64,000 nucleotides of DNA from Pseudovibrio sp. Alg231-02 (GTDB lineage: Bacteria; Pseudomonadota; Alphaproteobacteria; Rhizobiales; Stappiaceae). Below the pieces are notes generated by a model that searched no databases, was not told where the DNA came from, and was given only the letters and a program-made list of their open reading frames with translations. Positions 8,442 through 17,350 of this stretch are shown here, in pieces. The stretch is taken from NCBI RefSeq assembly GCF_900143565.1, contig NZ_FREX01000012.1, forward strand, positions 105,572-169,571, given 5' to 3'. Position 1 is the stretch's first letter; each line of letters begins with the position of its first letter. Position numbers and translations under genes: made by a program.

Positions 8442-9461
8442 TCAAAAATGCCTGAAACCCGCAGCCCCGTGAAACGCATAGGTCTCGCCATTCAGGCTCA
8501 AAGCAATCTCTTTCTTGGAAACATCAACAGCACCTAGCACACCAATCTGAACACAGCGCAAACCAGCTTCCTGAAGTGCCACTTCAAAAGCCTCTGCATT
8601 CTCAGGCATCACAGCAGCAAGAATCTCGTAGTCATCCCCGCCCGTAATCGCTGTCTCAAGAAACGCAGCATCCTTTGCAATCATTGAAGAAGCAGCGTCA
8701 GACAGTGGAACACTTTCCAGCTTCACTGAGGCCTGCACCTGCGATGTCCGGCACATATGTCCCAGATCAGCAACCAACCCGTCAGACACATCCATCGCAG
8801 CAACCGCATAATCACGAAGCGCTTGAGCAGCACCAACACGAGGCTGCGGCAGCAAATAACGGTTTAGGAGGAAATCACGTTGCTCAGCAGAGAGCTCAAG
8901 CTTATCTGCGAGTTCATCATCAAGACGCAACTTCAGGCCAAGTGCGGCATCACCAATGGTGCCGGTCACATAGAGCAGTGCACCTGCAACAGCCTCATTG
9001 CGCCGAACCACCTGCCCCGTTGGCACCTGACCAAACGCAGTGATGGAAAGCAGCGGCCCTTGCGGGCAGGAAATCGTATCACCGCCAAGAAGGTCAATCT
9101 GGAACTGATCCTGAACCAGCTTCAAACCGCGGCAAAACTCAGCAACCCACTCTTCACCGATGTCCTTGGATAGCCCAAGGCCCAGCAGATACCCCTTAGG
9201 CTCAGCACCTTTTGCCGCCAGATCCGAAAGGTTCACGCCAAGCGCTTTTTGCGCGATTTCAAAGGGAGGGTCGTTTTCAAAAAAATGAACCCCTGCCATC
9301 AGCATGTCTTTGGTTACAACCAAATCACATCCGGTGTCAGGGGCAAATACAGCAGCATCATCTTGCAGATGCACAGCACCCGCGCTGGTGGCGAGCGGCG
9401 CAAAATAGCGCTCAATAAGCGAGAACTCTCCCGGTCTGGAACTGGCAGCTCTCTCGCTCAT
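8442..9461 (-). CDS. thiL: Thiamine-monophosphate kinase
   Basis: A 339-residue AIR-synthase-fold kinase that phosphorylates thiamine monophosphate to the cofactor thiamine diphosphate with ATP. The N-terminal metal/ATP motif QDDAAVF (about residue 33) and TKDMLMAGVHF are intact, followed by NLSDLAAKGAEP, LLGGDT and MDVSDGLVADL. The C-terminal ITGGDDYEILAAV loop is also present. Length is usual for ThiL. The start is 3 bases from the nusB stop, so the two are probably translationally coupled, as in many alphaproteobacteria. Confidence 0.96.
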   Translation of the reverse strand: MSERAASSRPGEFSLIERYFAPLATSAGAVHLQDDAAVFAPDTGCDLVVTKDMLMAGVHFFENDPPFEIAQKALGVNLSDLAAKGAEPKGYLLGLGLSKDIGEEWVAEFCRGLKLVQDQFQIDLLGGDTISCPQGPLLSITAFGQVPTGQVVRRNEAVAGALLYVTGTIGDAALGLKLRLDDELADKLELSAEQRDFLLNRYLLPQPRVGAAQALRDYAVAAMDVSDGLVADLGHMCRTSQVQASVKLESVPLSDAASSMIAKDAAFLETAITGGDDYEILAAVMPENAEAFEVALQEAGLRCVQIGVLGAVDVSKKEIALSLNGETYAFHGAAGFRHF

Positions 9462-9464
9462 TTT

Positions 9465-9956
9465 TTAGTCTTCGAATTCAGACTGACGCAGTTCGCGAGC
9501 CAGACGGTTCATAATACCGTTGACCAGACGTGCCTCATCTCCATCATAGAAGGACTTCGTCACATCAATGTATTCATTGATGATAACGCGGGCCGGAACG
9601 TCTTTTTTACGCAAAAACTCAGCACAACCAACACGAAGGATCGCACGCAAAGTGGTGTCGATACGCTTCAGTGGCCAATCTTCAGAAAGCGCTGTGTGAA
9701 TGCGAGGATCAATACGCAGCTGATCCTCAAACACCGCCTGCACCAGATCACGGAACCATGCCGGATCCGCATCACGGTACTGGTCGCCATCCACTTCCTG
9801 ACCAAGCCGGTAAGCTTCATACTCATTCAGCACATCATTCAAACGCGCACCAGTGATTTCCATCTGATACACAGCCTGAACAGCAGCCAATCGAGCAACC
9901 CCGCGCTTATTCGCGGGTTTCACTTCGGCGTTTTTCTTGTTGTTTTCCGTTGTCAT
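9465..9956 (-). CDS. nusB: Transcription antitermination factor NusB
   Basis: A 163-residue all-helical RNA-binding protein that, with NusE (S10), binds boxA of rRNA operons and prevents premature termination. Conserved parts are the Arg-rich N-terminus ([17 protein letters not shown]), the [10 protein letters not shown] segment and the C-terminal [30 protein letters not shown] block, which is the family signature. The N-terminus has a lysine/asparagine-rich extension of about 15 residues. It lies 8 bases after ribH and 3 bases before thiL, within one operon. Confidence 0.96.
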   Translation of the reverse strand: MTTENNKKNAEVKPANKRGVARLAAVQAVYQMEITGARLNDVLNEYEAYRLGQEVDGDQYRDADPAWFRDLVQAVFEDQLRIDPRIHTALSEDWPLKRIDTTLRAILRVGCAEFLRKKDVPARVIINEYIDVTKSFYDGDEARLVNGIMNRLARELRQSEFED

Positions 9957-9964
9957 CCTAAACC

Positions 9965-10414
9965 TTACACACCGAACCGGTCGCGCACGTCAATCATAGC
10001 AAGACAAGCTTCAGCAGCACCGCCGCCCTTGTTCTTTTTAGAAACGCTTGCGCGCGCCCATGCCTGATCATCGCTCTCAACTGTCTGGATGCCGTTACCA
10101 ACTGCAACGTTTGCATCCACAGAAAGATCCATGATCGCACGAGCCGACTCGTTAGAAACGATGTCGTAATGGGTTGTTTCACCGCGAATTACAACACCGA
10201 GCAATACAAAACCGTCATAATCTGCGTCGCCATTTTCCATTGCGGTTAACGCCATGGAAAGCGCAGCAGGAATTTCGAGCACACCTGGCACAGCCAGTCG
10301 AGAGATTTTCGCTCCTTCACGGTCCAGCACATCTGAAGCACCTTCATAAAGGGCATCAGCCAGATCTTCGTAAAACCGTGCTTCAATAACAAGAATGTGC
10401 GGAACGGCGCTCAT
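9965..10414 (-). CDS. ribH: 6,7-dimethyl-8-ribityllumazine synthase
   Basis: A 149-residue enzyme that condenses 5-amino-6-ribitylaminouracil with dihydroxybutanone phosphate, the penultimate step of riboflavin synthesis. Visible motifs are the substrate-binding [11 protein letters not shown] (about residues 43-53), the [18 protein letters not shown] loop with the catalytic His of THYD, and the NGIQTVES(D) region. Length is normal. A good ribosome site (AGGAGA) precedes the ATG. It is separated from ribE by 156 bases that contain a small GGGTAC/GTACCC hairpin, so it may have its own promoter or processing site. Confidence 0.96.
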   Translation of the reverse strand: MSAVPHILVIEARFYEDLADALYEGASDVLDREGAKISRLAVPGVLEIPAALSMALTAMENGDADYDGFVLLGVVIRGETTHYDIVSNESARAIMDLSVDANVAVGNGIQTVESDDQAWARASVSKKNKGGGAAEACLAMIDVRDRFGV

Positions 10415-10570
10415 TTAATTTCTCCTAATGCCAACCTCATCTTTTCACTGAGAAATCAGCAAAGATGGGTTAAGGCCACGGGTACGGACAGTACCCACGT
10501 ATGTGCGCTCAGGAACCACGCCCCAAGCGAAATGTCCAGTTATTTCCTGCGGAAGATTTTGGCTATAAGG

Positions 10571-11194
10571 CTATTTTGCAATTTCTGCAAGGCTTGGAAA
10601 CTCAGCAAGACGCGCAACGTACCGTGCCATCATGTCAACTTCCAAGTTTACCTCATCCCCCTGCGCTCTGTCGGACCATGTGGTCACCTCCAGAGTGTGT
10701 GGAATAAGGAAGACAGAAAACGTATTTCCTTCAGCCTCGTTCACCGTCAAAGAGGTGCCATCCAACCCCACGGATCCCTTCTTCGGGATAAACCGCGCGA
10801 ACTCTGGTGCACACTCAAATTTCAGATAAACGCTCTCAGGGTGTTCGGTCCGCTCAACAATGGTCGCCTTACCATCCACATGCCCCAGAACCAGGTGACC
10901 ACCCAGCTCAGCGCCCATGGAAAGGGAACGCTCCAGATTGACCCGCTTGCCCACGCTCCACTCAGCAACAGTTGTCAGCGCCAGCGTTTCGGCAGCCGAT
11001 TCAACCGTAAACCAGTTCTGCTCGCCATCACGACCTTTCGCAACAACAGTGTGGCAAACGCCGGAACAGGCAATAGATGCACCAATATCGATCCCGTCAG
11101 GATCGTAAACAGTACCAATTTTTGTCCGCTGACCTGCAGCAATCTGCTCCAGCTCAAGGATTGTTCCAACGTCACTAACGATGCCCGTAAACAC
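10571..11194 (-). CDS. ribE: Riboflavin synthase (alpha subunit)
   Basis: A 207-residue enzyme that dismutates two dimethyl-ribityllumazine molecules to riboflavin. It shows the two lumazine-binding repeats: the first begins MFTGIVSDVG and contains IACSGVCHTV and NLERSL; the second begins LGHVDGKATI and contains LDGTSLTVNE and VNLEVDMMARYVARL. The start is a GTG placed directly after the ribD stop (no gap), which gives the canonical MFTGIV N-terminus and implies translational coupling with ribD. Confidence 0.96.
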   Translation of the reverse strand: MFTGIVSDVGTILELEQIAAGQRTKIGTVYDPDGIDIGASIACSGVCHTVVAKGRDGEQNWFTVESAAETLALTTVAEWSVGKRVNLERSLSMGAELGGHLVLGHVDGKATIVERTEHPESVYLKFECAPEFARFIPKKGSVGLDGTSLTVNEAEGNTFSVFLIPHTLEVTTWSDRAQGDEVNLEVDMMARYVARLAEFPSLAEIAK

Positions 11195-12346
11195 CTAGAA
11201 CCTCTCTTTTGGCGTATACCGCCACAACAGATCTTCGCCCACAGCACGCAGCATCTGCTTGTTATAACCGTCTCGCAAACTCTCCAGCCCTTCAAATCCG
11301 AAAGGCTGGATACCATCGGACCCAATCAGATTGGCTCCCTGGAAAATCAATAGCTCATCCACCAGATCTTGCTGAAGCAGGCCGTGCGCAAGCTCCGCAC
11401 CCCCCTCAACCATAATCTGGGAGAGACCATGCATGTAAAGCGCATCCAGTGCCTTATCAAGACATACCTTGCCATTTCTGAGGCAGTCATTGACGATAAC
11501 TGTCACGCCTTCCCGCTCAAGCGCACTGACACGATGATCCGGCGCATGTTCACCAATCACCACCCACAGGGAATTGATCTCTGCGTTTTGCACCAGCTTG
11601 GAGGAAAGCGGAATCCGGGCCTGACTATCAAACACCACCGGCTGCGGTGAGCGATGCGCCATGCCCGGCAACCGGACAGAGAGCTCAGGATCGTCTTCTA
11701 AAACCGTACCGATGCCAACAACAATGGCATCCATCTGCGCGCGCATCGCATGCACAAGCTGACGCGACAGCGGGCTGGAGATCGCCACCTGCCCGGCCCC
11801 ACGCTTGCCAATATAACCATCTTTCGACACAGCCATCTTGAGCTGAACAAAAGGGCGCTCATTAAGGATACGGGAGATATGGCCGCGCACAGCCTGTCGG
11901 CATTCCTTTTCCAAAATCCCGATAAGGACTTCAACGCCGCCTTCTTCAAGGATCTTCTTGCCGCGTCCGGCAACAGCAGGGTTGGGATCAGCGGTGCCAT
12001 AAACAACGCGCGCCACGCCAGCCGCCACAAGCGCCCGCGCACACGGGCCAGTCCGGCCATAATGCGCACAAGGCTCAAGGGTCACGTAAGCTGTTGCGCC
12101 TTGGGCATGTTCACCGGCATCTTTGATGGCCAGCACTTCAGCGTGGGAGCCACCGGGAGGCAGAGTTGCACCCTGCCCCACAATCACAGGCCCATCACCA
12201 AAATCTTTTGTCAGGATTGCTCCAACAGGAGGGTTGGGCCACGTCCGGCCCTTTGCACGAATGCCATAGCTGATCGCCGCCGCCATAAAGCGCTCGTGCT
12301 CAACTCGTTCCTTTGCATCTAATGCTTTGTAACCAGACAAAGCCAT
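11195..12346 (-). CDS. ribD: Bifunctional riboflavin biosynthesis deaminase/reductase RibD
   Basis: A 383-residue two-domain enzyme. The N-terminal cytidine-deaminase-type zinc domain has HAEVLAI and LEPCAHYGRTGPC, giving the His and two Cys zinc ligands and the catalytic Glu. The C-terminal domain is the NADPH-dependent pyrimidine reductase, with QLKMAVSKDG, MRAQMDAIVVGIGTVL, LSVRLPG and the end block MVEGGAELAHGLL. Together they convert the GTP cyclohydrolase II product to 5-amino-6-ribitylamino-uracil phosphate. The N-terminus may begin a little later than the ATG at 12346. The next gene, ribE, follows without a gap. Confidence 0.95.
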   Translation of the reverse strand: MALSGYKALDAKERVEHERFMAAAISYGIRAKGRTWPNPPVGAILTKDFGDGPVIVGQGATLPPGGSHAEVLAIKDAGEHAQGATAYVTLEPCAHYGRTGPCARALVAAGVARVVYGTADPNPAVAGRGKKILEEGGVEVLIGILEKECRQAVRGHISRILNERPFVQLKMAVSKDGYIGKRGAGQVAISSPLSRQLVHAMRAQMDAIVVGIGTVLEDDPELSVRLPGMAHRSPQPVVFDSQARIPLSSKLVQNAEINSLWVVIGEHAPDHRVSALEREGVTVIVNDCLRNGKVCLDKALDALYMHGLSQIMVEGGAELAHGLLQQDLVDELLIFQGANLIGSDGIQPFGFEGLESLRDGYNKQMLRAVGEDLLWRYTPKERF

Positions 12347-12434
12347 CCCCCTGCCAGCACTACAGCGTATTCCCTAAAAGAAAAGCCCGATCCTCGGAGA
12401 AATTACGCAACACAACACTGCAAAAAGCCAGAGA

Positions 12435-12920
12435 TTACGTCCGTGGCGGCATCATCAGCGGATCAACATCCGCATCGGAAAGCTCATCCAGCAGAGCCTC
12501 GAAGTCTTTGGCCTCGCGGAAATTCTTATAAACAGAAGCGAACCGCACATAAGCCACATCGTCAAGGGTTTTCAGCCCTTCCATGACCAAATGACCAATA
12601 TCTTCCGCCACAACGTCACTTTCACCGGAGCTTTCCAACTGCCGGACAAGTCCGCTCACCATACGCTCTATACGCTCAGGCTCAACAGGACGCTTGCGGG
12701 TTGCGATCAGAACAGAGCGCATCAGCTTTTCGCGATCAAAAGGTACTCGGCGCCCGTTACGCTTGATAACGGTCAGCTCGCGCAGCTGAACACGCTCAAA
12801 GGTGGTAAAACGACCACCACAAGTCTGGCAGACCCTGCGCCGACGGATAGCTGTATTATCCTCGGTCGGGCGCGAATCCTTCACCTGGGTGTCATCACCC
12901 CCGCAATATGGACAACGCAT
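12435..12920 (-). CDS. nrdR: Transcriptional repressor NrdR
   Basis: A 161-residue regulator of ribonucleotide reductase genes. The N-terminal zinc ribbon has CPYC (residues 3-6) and CQTCG (about 32-36) around a DSR motif. An ATP-cone domain follows (about residues 49-139), starting [16 protein letters not shown], and senses ATP/dATP. The C-terminus is acidic ([10 protein letters not shown]). The gene lies 68 bases after glyA in the minus-strand block, the usual place in Hyphomicrobiales. Confidence 0.96.
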   Translation of the reverse strand: MRCPYCGGDDTQVKDSRPTEDNTAIRRRRVCQTCGGRFTTFERVQLRELTVIKRNGRRVPFDREKLMRSVLIATRKRPVEPERIERMVSGLVRQLESSGESDVVAEDIGHLVMEGLKTLDDVAYVRFASVYKNFREAKDFEALLDELSDADVDPLMMPPRT

Positions 12921-12948
12921 CTCGCCTGCCTCCTTACTTAAACACTAA

Positions 12949-12979
12949 AGAACCGCCGAAGGGTGTCCGGCGGTTCTTC
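12949..12979 (-). terminator. Hairpin between glyA and nrdR
   Basis: A 10-bp perfect stem (AGAACCGCCG with CGGCGGTTCT, around 12949-12958 and 12968-12977). On the minus strand it is followed by TTTAGTGTTT. It lies inside the operon, so it may only attenuate transcription from glyA into nrdR. Confidence 0.65.
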
Positions 12980-12988
12980 TCGTTTAAA

Positions 12989-14302
12989 TTAGTTTTTGTA
13001 GATTGGGAACCGGGCAGTAAGGGCCAGTACCTTCTCTTTGACCCGTGCTTCCACAGCTTCGTTGTCGTCAACGGAATTTGCTTTGCGCAGACCTTCCAGA
13101 ACCTCGGTAATCAGCTTCCCGATTTCACGGAATTCTTCCTTACCAAACCCACGGGAAGTCCCAGCAGGTGTACCAAGGCGGATACCGGAGGTGATGGTCG
13201 GTTTCTGAGGATCAAGCGGAACACCGTTCTTGTTACAGGTGATGTTCGCACGGCCCAGAGAAATCTCTGCGTTTTTGCCGGTCAGTTCCATTGGACGCAA
13301 ATCAACCAGCATCAGGTGTGTGTCCGTACCGCCAGAAACGATATCCAGACCACCTTCAACCAGTGTCGCAGCCAGAACCTGTGCGTTTTCGACAACGTCT
13401 TTCGCGTAGGTCTTGAACTCAGGACGCAGCGCTTCACCGAAGGCAACAGCCTTACCAGCGATCACATGCATCAAAGGACCACCCTGCAGACCTGGGAAAA
13501 TCGCAGAGTTGATCTTTTTCGCAATGTCAGCGTCGTTGGTCACAACCAGACCACCACGAGGACCGCGCAGGGTCTTATGGGTGGTGGATGTTGCAACATG
13601 CGCATGCGGGAACGGGCTTGGATGCTGACCACCAGCAACAAGACCTGCAAAGTGCGCCATGTCGACCCAAAGGTAAGCGCCTACTTCGTCAGCGATTGCG
13701 CGGAACGCAGCAAAATCAATCTCACGGGAGTAAGCAGAACCGCCAGCAATGATGATCTTTGGCTGGTGTTCTTTAGCAAGCTCACGCACCTCATCCATGT
13801 TGATGTGGCCAGTTTCAGTGTTCAGGCCGTACTGAACAGCGTTGAACCACTTGCCGGACAAGTTCGGGCGAGCGCCGTGTGTCAGGTGACCACCTGCATC
13901 AAGGCTCATGCCGAGCAGAGTGTCGCCTGGTTTCGCCAAAGCAAGCAAAACAGACTGGTTGGCCTGAGAGCCGGAATTCGCCTGCACGTTAGCAAACTCA
14001 CAGCCGAACAGCTCTTTTACGCGGTCGATTGCAAGACGTTCAACGATATCGACGTATTCACAACCACCGTAGTAACGGCGACCAGGATAACCCTCGGCGT
14101 ATTTGTTGGTCAGGACGGAACCCTGCGCCTCAAGCACAGCGCGAGATACAATATTTTCCGAAGCGATAAGCTCAATCTCGTTCTGCTGACGAGTAAGTTC
14201 TTTATTGATTGCCTCGAGAAGCTCTGGGTCACCAGAAGCCAGGCTACCTGTAAAAAACTCTGGGTAGAGCGGCGTCGTAATTGGATTATCCGATACGGAC
14301 AT
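12989..14302 (-). CDS. glyA: Serine hydroxymethyltransferase
   Basis: A 437-residue PLP enzyme interconverting serine and glycine with tetrahydrofolate, the main source of one-carbon units. The PLP lysine is Lys243 in [18 protein letters not shown] (about 47-50), [13 protein letters not shown] and [11 protein letters not shown] are intact, as are the VDMAHFAG cofactor region and the C-terminal [16 protein letters not shown]. Length is usual for bacterial SHMT. About 180 bases of leader precede it. I looked for a known riboswitch there and could not identify one. Confidence 0.97.
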   Translation of the reverse strand: MSVSDNPITTPLYPEFFTGSLASGDPELLEAINKELTRQQNEIELIASENIVSRAVLEAQGSVLTNKYAEGYPGRRYYGGCEYVDIVERLAIDRVKELFGCEFANVQANSGSQANQSVLLALAKPGDTLLGMSLDAGGHLTHGARPNLSGKWFNAVQYGLNTETGHINMDEVRELAKEHQPKIIIAGGSAYSREIDFAAFRAIADEVGAYLWVDMAHFAGLVAGGQHPSPFPHAHVATSTTHKTLRGPRGGLVVTNDADIAKKINSAIFPGLQGGPLMHVIAGKAVAFGEALRPEFKTYAKDVVENAQVLAATLVEGGLDIVSGGTDTHLMLVDLRPMELTGKNAEISLGRANITCNKNGVPLDPQKPTITSGIRLGTPAGTSRGFGKEEFREIGKLITEVLEGLRKANSVDDNEAVEARVKEKVLALTARFPIYKN

Positions 14303-14485
14303 AGGTGGACCTCATGACAAGGTTGGAGCAACAAACTGACGAAACGTCCCAATATCGTTTCGCATTCCCATCCCGACAAGTTGTAGCTTCGGGTCCTAGC
14401 CCATTAACATATAGGGGGTAACGAACCAAGCGTTGTTCATAGGAATTGCGCAATACTATTGCTGCCATCACCCAAAATTTATGAA

Positions 14486-14671
14486 TTACGCATCTTGAGG
14501 TTGTAATTTGCGTTCCAGCTTCCGAAGTGCCAGCTGTTTCAGATGCGACTCGCTCGCATTACGAGGCCCCACAACAAACACCTCAACACCGCTGTGAGCA
14601 CAAATTGCCGTCATGCGAACAGCATTCCCAACCACGCGCGTCTCAAAATAGACCTGCCCCAACTTAGACAT
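14486..14671 (-). CDS. Small conserved protein (DUF6898-like)
   Basis: A 61-residue frame with a good GAGGGG ribosome site five bases before the ATG. The pattern GQVYFETRVVGNAVRMTAI...GVEVFVVGP...LKQLALRKLERKL fits my recollection of a short alphaproteobacterial family (DUF6898-like). It is predicted to be a soluble alpha/beta protein. It lies between glyA and the L,D-transpeptidase gene. No function is known to me. Confidence 0.6.
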   Translation of the reverse strand: MSKLGQVYFETRVVGNAVRMTAICAHSGVEVFVVGPRNASESHLKQLALRKLERKLQPQDA

Positions 14672-14769
14672 ATGGCCCCTCGCCTTGCTTCTCTCAGATT
14701 CGTAAGTTGCCTGCCGTTTTAGCAGGTAAAACAGCGCAGCACAGGCATACCCGCCCCCACATCCCCAAA

Positions 14770-14808
14770 AGAAAAGGGCCGCTCTGCATCTGGCAGAGAC
14801 GGCCCTTC
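14770..14808 (-). terminator. Rho-independent terminator after the L,D-transpeptidase gene
   Basis: A long stem (AGGGCCGcCTCTGC type, 14775-14788 with 14791-14807, one bulge). On the minus strand the hairpin is followed by TTTTCTTTT. Confidence 0.88.
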
Positions 14809-14831
14809 AAACTTGAAACTCTTGCAAAACC

Positions 14832-16178
14832 TTACTGAGCAGAGGCCTGCGCCATCGGATCAGCACTCGCGGCGTAAAGCCCATCCTTGTCGTAGATGTC
14901 ATCCCGGAAGTGAACCATACCATCGCTCAGCGCCCACGCAGTCACGTAGGACATGTGGAGCGGAATACGGCTCTTCATCTTCACATCCGTACGCTCACCT
15001 GAGTTGATGGCTGCATCCACGCGGCTGCGGGTCCAGTCTGGTGTTGTCGACCCAAGCAACCATGTCACCAGCTCACGCACGTTCTGCACACGCACACAGC
15101 CGGAGGAATGGAAGCGATAGCCCTCACCGAACAAAGACTGCTCTGGCGTATCGTGCAGATACACTTGATGGGTGTTGTTGAAGTTGATCCGGATACTGCC
15201 CATGGAGTTGCCCTCACCTGGGTCCTGCGTAAAGCGATACTGGGTCGCTTCATCCGTATTCCAGTCAATCTCCTGCCACTGCTTTTCTTTGCCATACCAG
15301 TCATAGATATGAATGTTGTTCTTCGCCAGATACTGCGGATCCTTCTGCATCTTCGGAATCAGGTCTTTCCGGATAATGCTGACAGGAACTGTCCAGTACG
15401 GGTTGAAGTTCACTTCATAAATCGCAGAGCTGAGGATCGGAGACTGGCGATCCTGCTTGCCAACAACAGCGGTGTGGCGGGAGCGAACACGGCCATTCTC
15501 AACAACCTCAATGCGAGCTGCCGGAATGTTCACGTTCACATAGGTATCTGTCACGTTTTCAGCCAAAGCAGAAACGCGCTCCAGATTGGTCCGCAGCTGC
15601 TGCAAACGCACCTCAACAGGCACATTCATCGCAATCACGGTTGCTCGCCCCACAACACCATCCGGTGTCAGGCCATGGCGCAACTGAAAGCGGCGAACAG
15701 CTGAATCAACGTAACTGTCAAAAACCTCAGAAACACCCGCATGCTGCGCCATGTCGCCTGAAACAATCAGGCGCTGTCGCAAAGCTGCAATTGCCGGTGC
15801 GCGCATACCAATGCGCAAAACTTTCTTGGTGGAGACCTCAGGCCAACCGCCATTGAGAGCGATACGTTCATAATCGAGAATCGCATCAATCATGTACTGG
15901 CTGGTCTGCTTGGAGATGATCGGAGCCACAAAATCAATCTGCTCCAGAGAAGAGACGCCCTCATCAAAGGTGTCTTCCCATTCCGTGCCCTGACCAACGA
16001 TAGGCTGTGTAGGAGCAACCGGCGCCGGCTGACTGACGGCTTGCTGAATGCTGCCATTATAGGAAAGCAGGTCTGGAACCTTAACCTGTGCCTGTGCAGA
16101 CATCATACCTGCAGAAAGGCCCGTACTCACAACGAGAGCCAGAGCAAACTTGCTGCGGTTTAAAAGAGGTGCCAACAC
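14832..16178 (-). CDS. ldtP: L,D-transpeptidase (YkuD domain) with peptidoglycan-binding domain
   Basis: A 448-residue exported enzyme that makes 3-3 cross-links in peptidoglycan or attaches other groups to it. There is an N-terminal signal peptide (residues about 1-30, ending MSAQAQ). A peptidoglycan-binding-1 domain lies at about 120-185 (LRQRLIVSGD...FQLRHGLTPDGVVGRAT). The catalytic YkuD domain follows, with His342 and the nucleophile Cys361 in HSSGCVRV. The start is a GTG with AGGAGA eight bases upstream. The MarR-type gene about 500 bases upstream is of the LdtR type, which in Liberibacter activates the neighbouring L,D-transpeptidase ldtP. The same regulation is inferred here from position and similarity. 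Confidence 0.92.
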   Translation of the reverse strand: MLAPLLNRSKFALALVVSTGLSAGMMSAQAQVKVPDLLSYNGSIQQAVSQPAPVAPTQPIVGQGTEWEDTFDEGVSSLEQIDFVAPIISKQTSQYMIDAILDYERIALNGGWPEVSTKKVLRIGMRAPAIAALRQRLIVSGDMAQHAGVSEVFDSYVDSAVRRFQLRHGLTPDGVVGRATVIAMNVPVEVRLQQLRTNLERVSALAENVTDTYVNVNIPAARIEVVENGRVRSRHTAVVGKQDRQSPILSSAIYEVNFNPYWTVPVSIIRKDLIPKMQKDPQYLAKNNIHIYDWYGKEKQWQEIDWNTDEATQYRFTQDPGEGNSMGSIRINFNNTHQVYLHDTPEQSLFGEGYRFHSSGCVRVQNVRELVTWLLGSTTPDWTRSRVDAAINSGERTDVKMKSRIPLHMSYVTAWALSDGMVHFRDDIYDKDGLYAASADPMAQASAQ

Positions 16179-16682
16179 GAATAGTTTCTCCTAGCAATCA
16201 GTCATTCTGTAAGATTCCATGTAACTTGGTAAACAGAGACTTAACATGGCAAATCTACATGGCATTATCTTAGCAAACTCGCAAGACTTCAGCCAAAAAT
16301 CGGGGAGGAACATCTGTTGGTGAATTAAAGAAAGTGATCGATCCCCTGAACAAATCAGAGTTGACAGCTTCTAAATTTACAATGCCAACAGCACTTTTTC
16401 AGCCCGAAAAGTGAGAGTGTGTATTCCCCACTCAATGTGACCGTTTAATGGCTAATTACTCCAAGTGGGAAAAAGGTGGTTACGCAGCGAGCGTTGGTTT
16501 GCACCTAGTGCAAGAAAGCAACAATCAGCCCAACTTACTCACAGATGCCTTATCTGGAGCTGGCCCACCACCCGCAGCAATCCCGTGCAAGCTTTGCCGC
16601 AAGTCGGCCCTCATAACATGCAAAAACACCGCCCCCGGTGCATGGAAGCGGTGTTTTTTGAAAGCCCTGATATCGCCGAAAA
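16179..16682. other. Long leader/intergenic region between ldtR and the L,D-transpeptidase gene
   Basis: About 500 bases without a convincing gene. It contains the ldtR terminator (16621-16660) and a CACTTTT/AAAAGTG inverted repeat around 16391-16412. The open frames on the plus strand here have no ribosome site and no recognisable family. The region probably carries the promoter of the transpeptidase gene and binding sites for its regulator. Confidence 0.5.
16621..16660 (-). terminator. Terminator after ldtR (possibly bidirectional)
   Basis: Stem AAACACCGC / GCGGTGTTT (16624-16632 with 16648-16656) with T-runs on both strands. Confidence 0.8.
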
Positions 16683-17195
16683 TTAAAGACGATAGAGGAT
16701 TTGATCTGTCCAGAAGCGTTCCAGACGACGCAGGGACCGGTTCAGCTCTTCAAAGTTCTCGGTTGAGAGCTCACCAACCTGCTCAACAGAAAGAATATGA
16801 CGACTGTAAAGGTCATCAACAATCTGAGCAATCTCGCGCCCTTTTTCCGTCAGGCTCACCCGCACAGAGCGGCGATCCATCTGGGAACGTTCGTGATTGA
16901 TGTATCCGGTTTCAACGAGTTTCTTCAGATTATAAGAAACGTTGGAACCAAGATAATAACCGCGAGTACGAAGCTCGCCTGCAGTCAGCTCGGCGTCGCC
17001 AATGTTGAAAAGAAGCAGCGCCTGAACGCTGTTCACATCGGAACGACCCATCCGGTCAAACTCATCTTTAATGACGTCAAGAAGACGACGATGCAGACGC
17101 TCGATGAGCGTCAGTGCCTCGAGGTATGCAGGCTTCAGCCCTACCGTTTCTTCTTCTTGCGCCAAGACCTCAACGGCCCTGTTTGTATTGATCAT
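16683..17195 (-). CDS. ldtR: MarR-family regulator, LdtR type
   Basis: A 170-residue winged-helix dimeric regulator. The DNA-binding part is about residues 55-125: SVQALLLFNIGDAELTAGEL, then the recognition helix region RGYYLGSNVSYNLKKLVETGYI, then the wing SQMDRRSVRVSLTEKG. The RGYYLGSNVSYNLKKL signature is typical of the LdtR group of Hyphomicrobiales, where the Liberibacter protein activates ldtP and osmotic-stress tolerance and is inactivated by small ligands (established for that protein). The frame is open to 17216, but a TGAGG about ten bases before the ATG at 17195 favours the shorter start. The target gene is most likely the L,D-transpeptidase downstream. Confidence 0.87.
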   Translation of the reverse strand: MINTNRAVEVLAQEEETVGLKPAYLEALTLIERLHRRLLDVIKDEFDRMGRSDVNSVQALLLFNIGDAELTAGELRTRGYYLGSNVSYNLKKLVETGYINHERSQMDRRSVRVSLTEKGREIAQIVDDLYSRHILSVEQVGELSTENFEELNRSLRRLERFWTDQILYRL

Positions 17196-17350
17196 CTGGT
17201 TGCGCCTCATGTCCATATTTTTCGTGCGTTCGTATTTTTATCAGCACTTGAAGCAAATTTACGCGACCGCTTCTAAGAACCGCTTAAGAGACACGATGAA
17301 TTATTTCTTAATCACTAGCAAGCGTGTAGACCTTTCCGTTAACCCTCTGT

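Noticed and set aside
10415..10570. FMN riboswitch between ribE and ribH
   Set aside because: The conserved RFN-element core sequences are absent; only a small GGGTAC/GTACCC hairpin is present.
12908..14317. 469-codon plus-strand open frame opposite glyA
   Set aside because: It runs antisense through the whole of glyA, has no ribosome site or recognisable domain, and arises from codon bias of the real gene.
14303..14485. Riboswitch upstream of glyA
   Set aside because: The leader has some pairing but I could not match it to a known glycine, SAM or tetrahydrofolate riboswitch.
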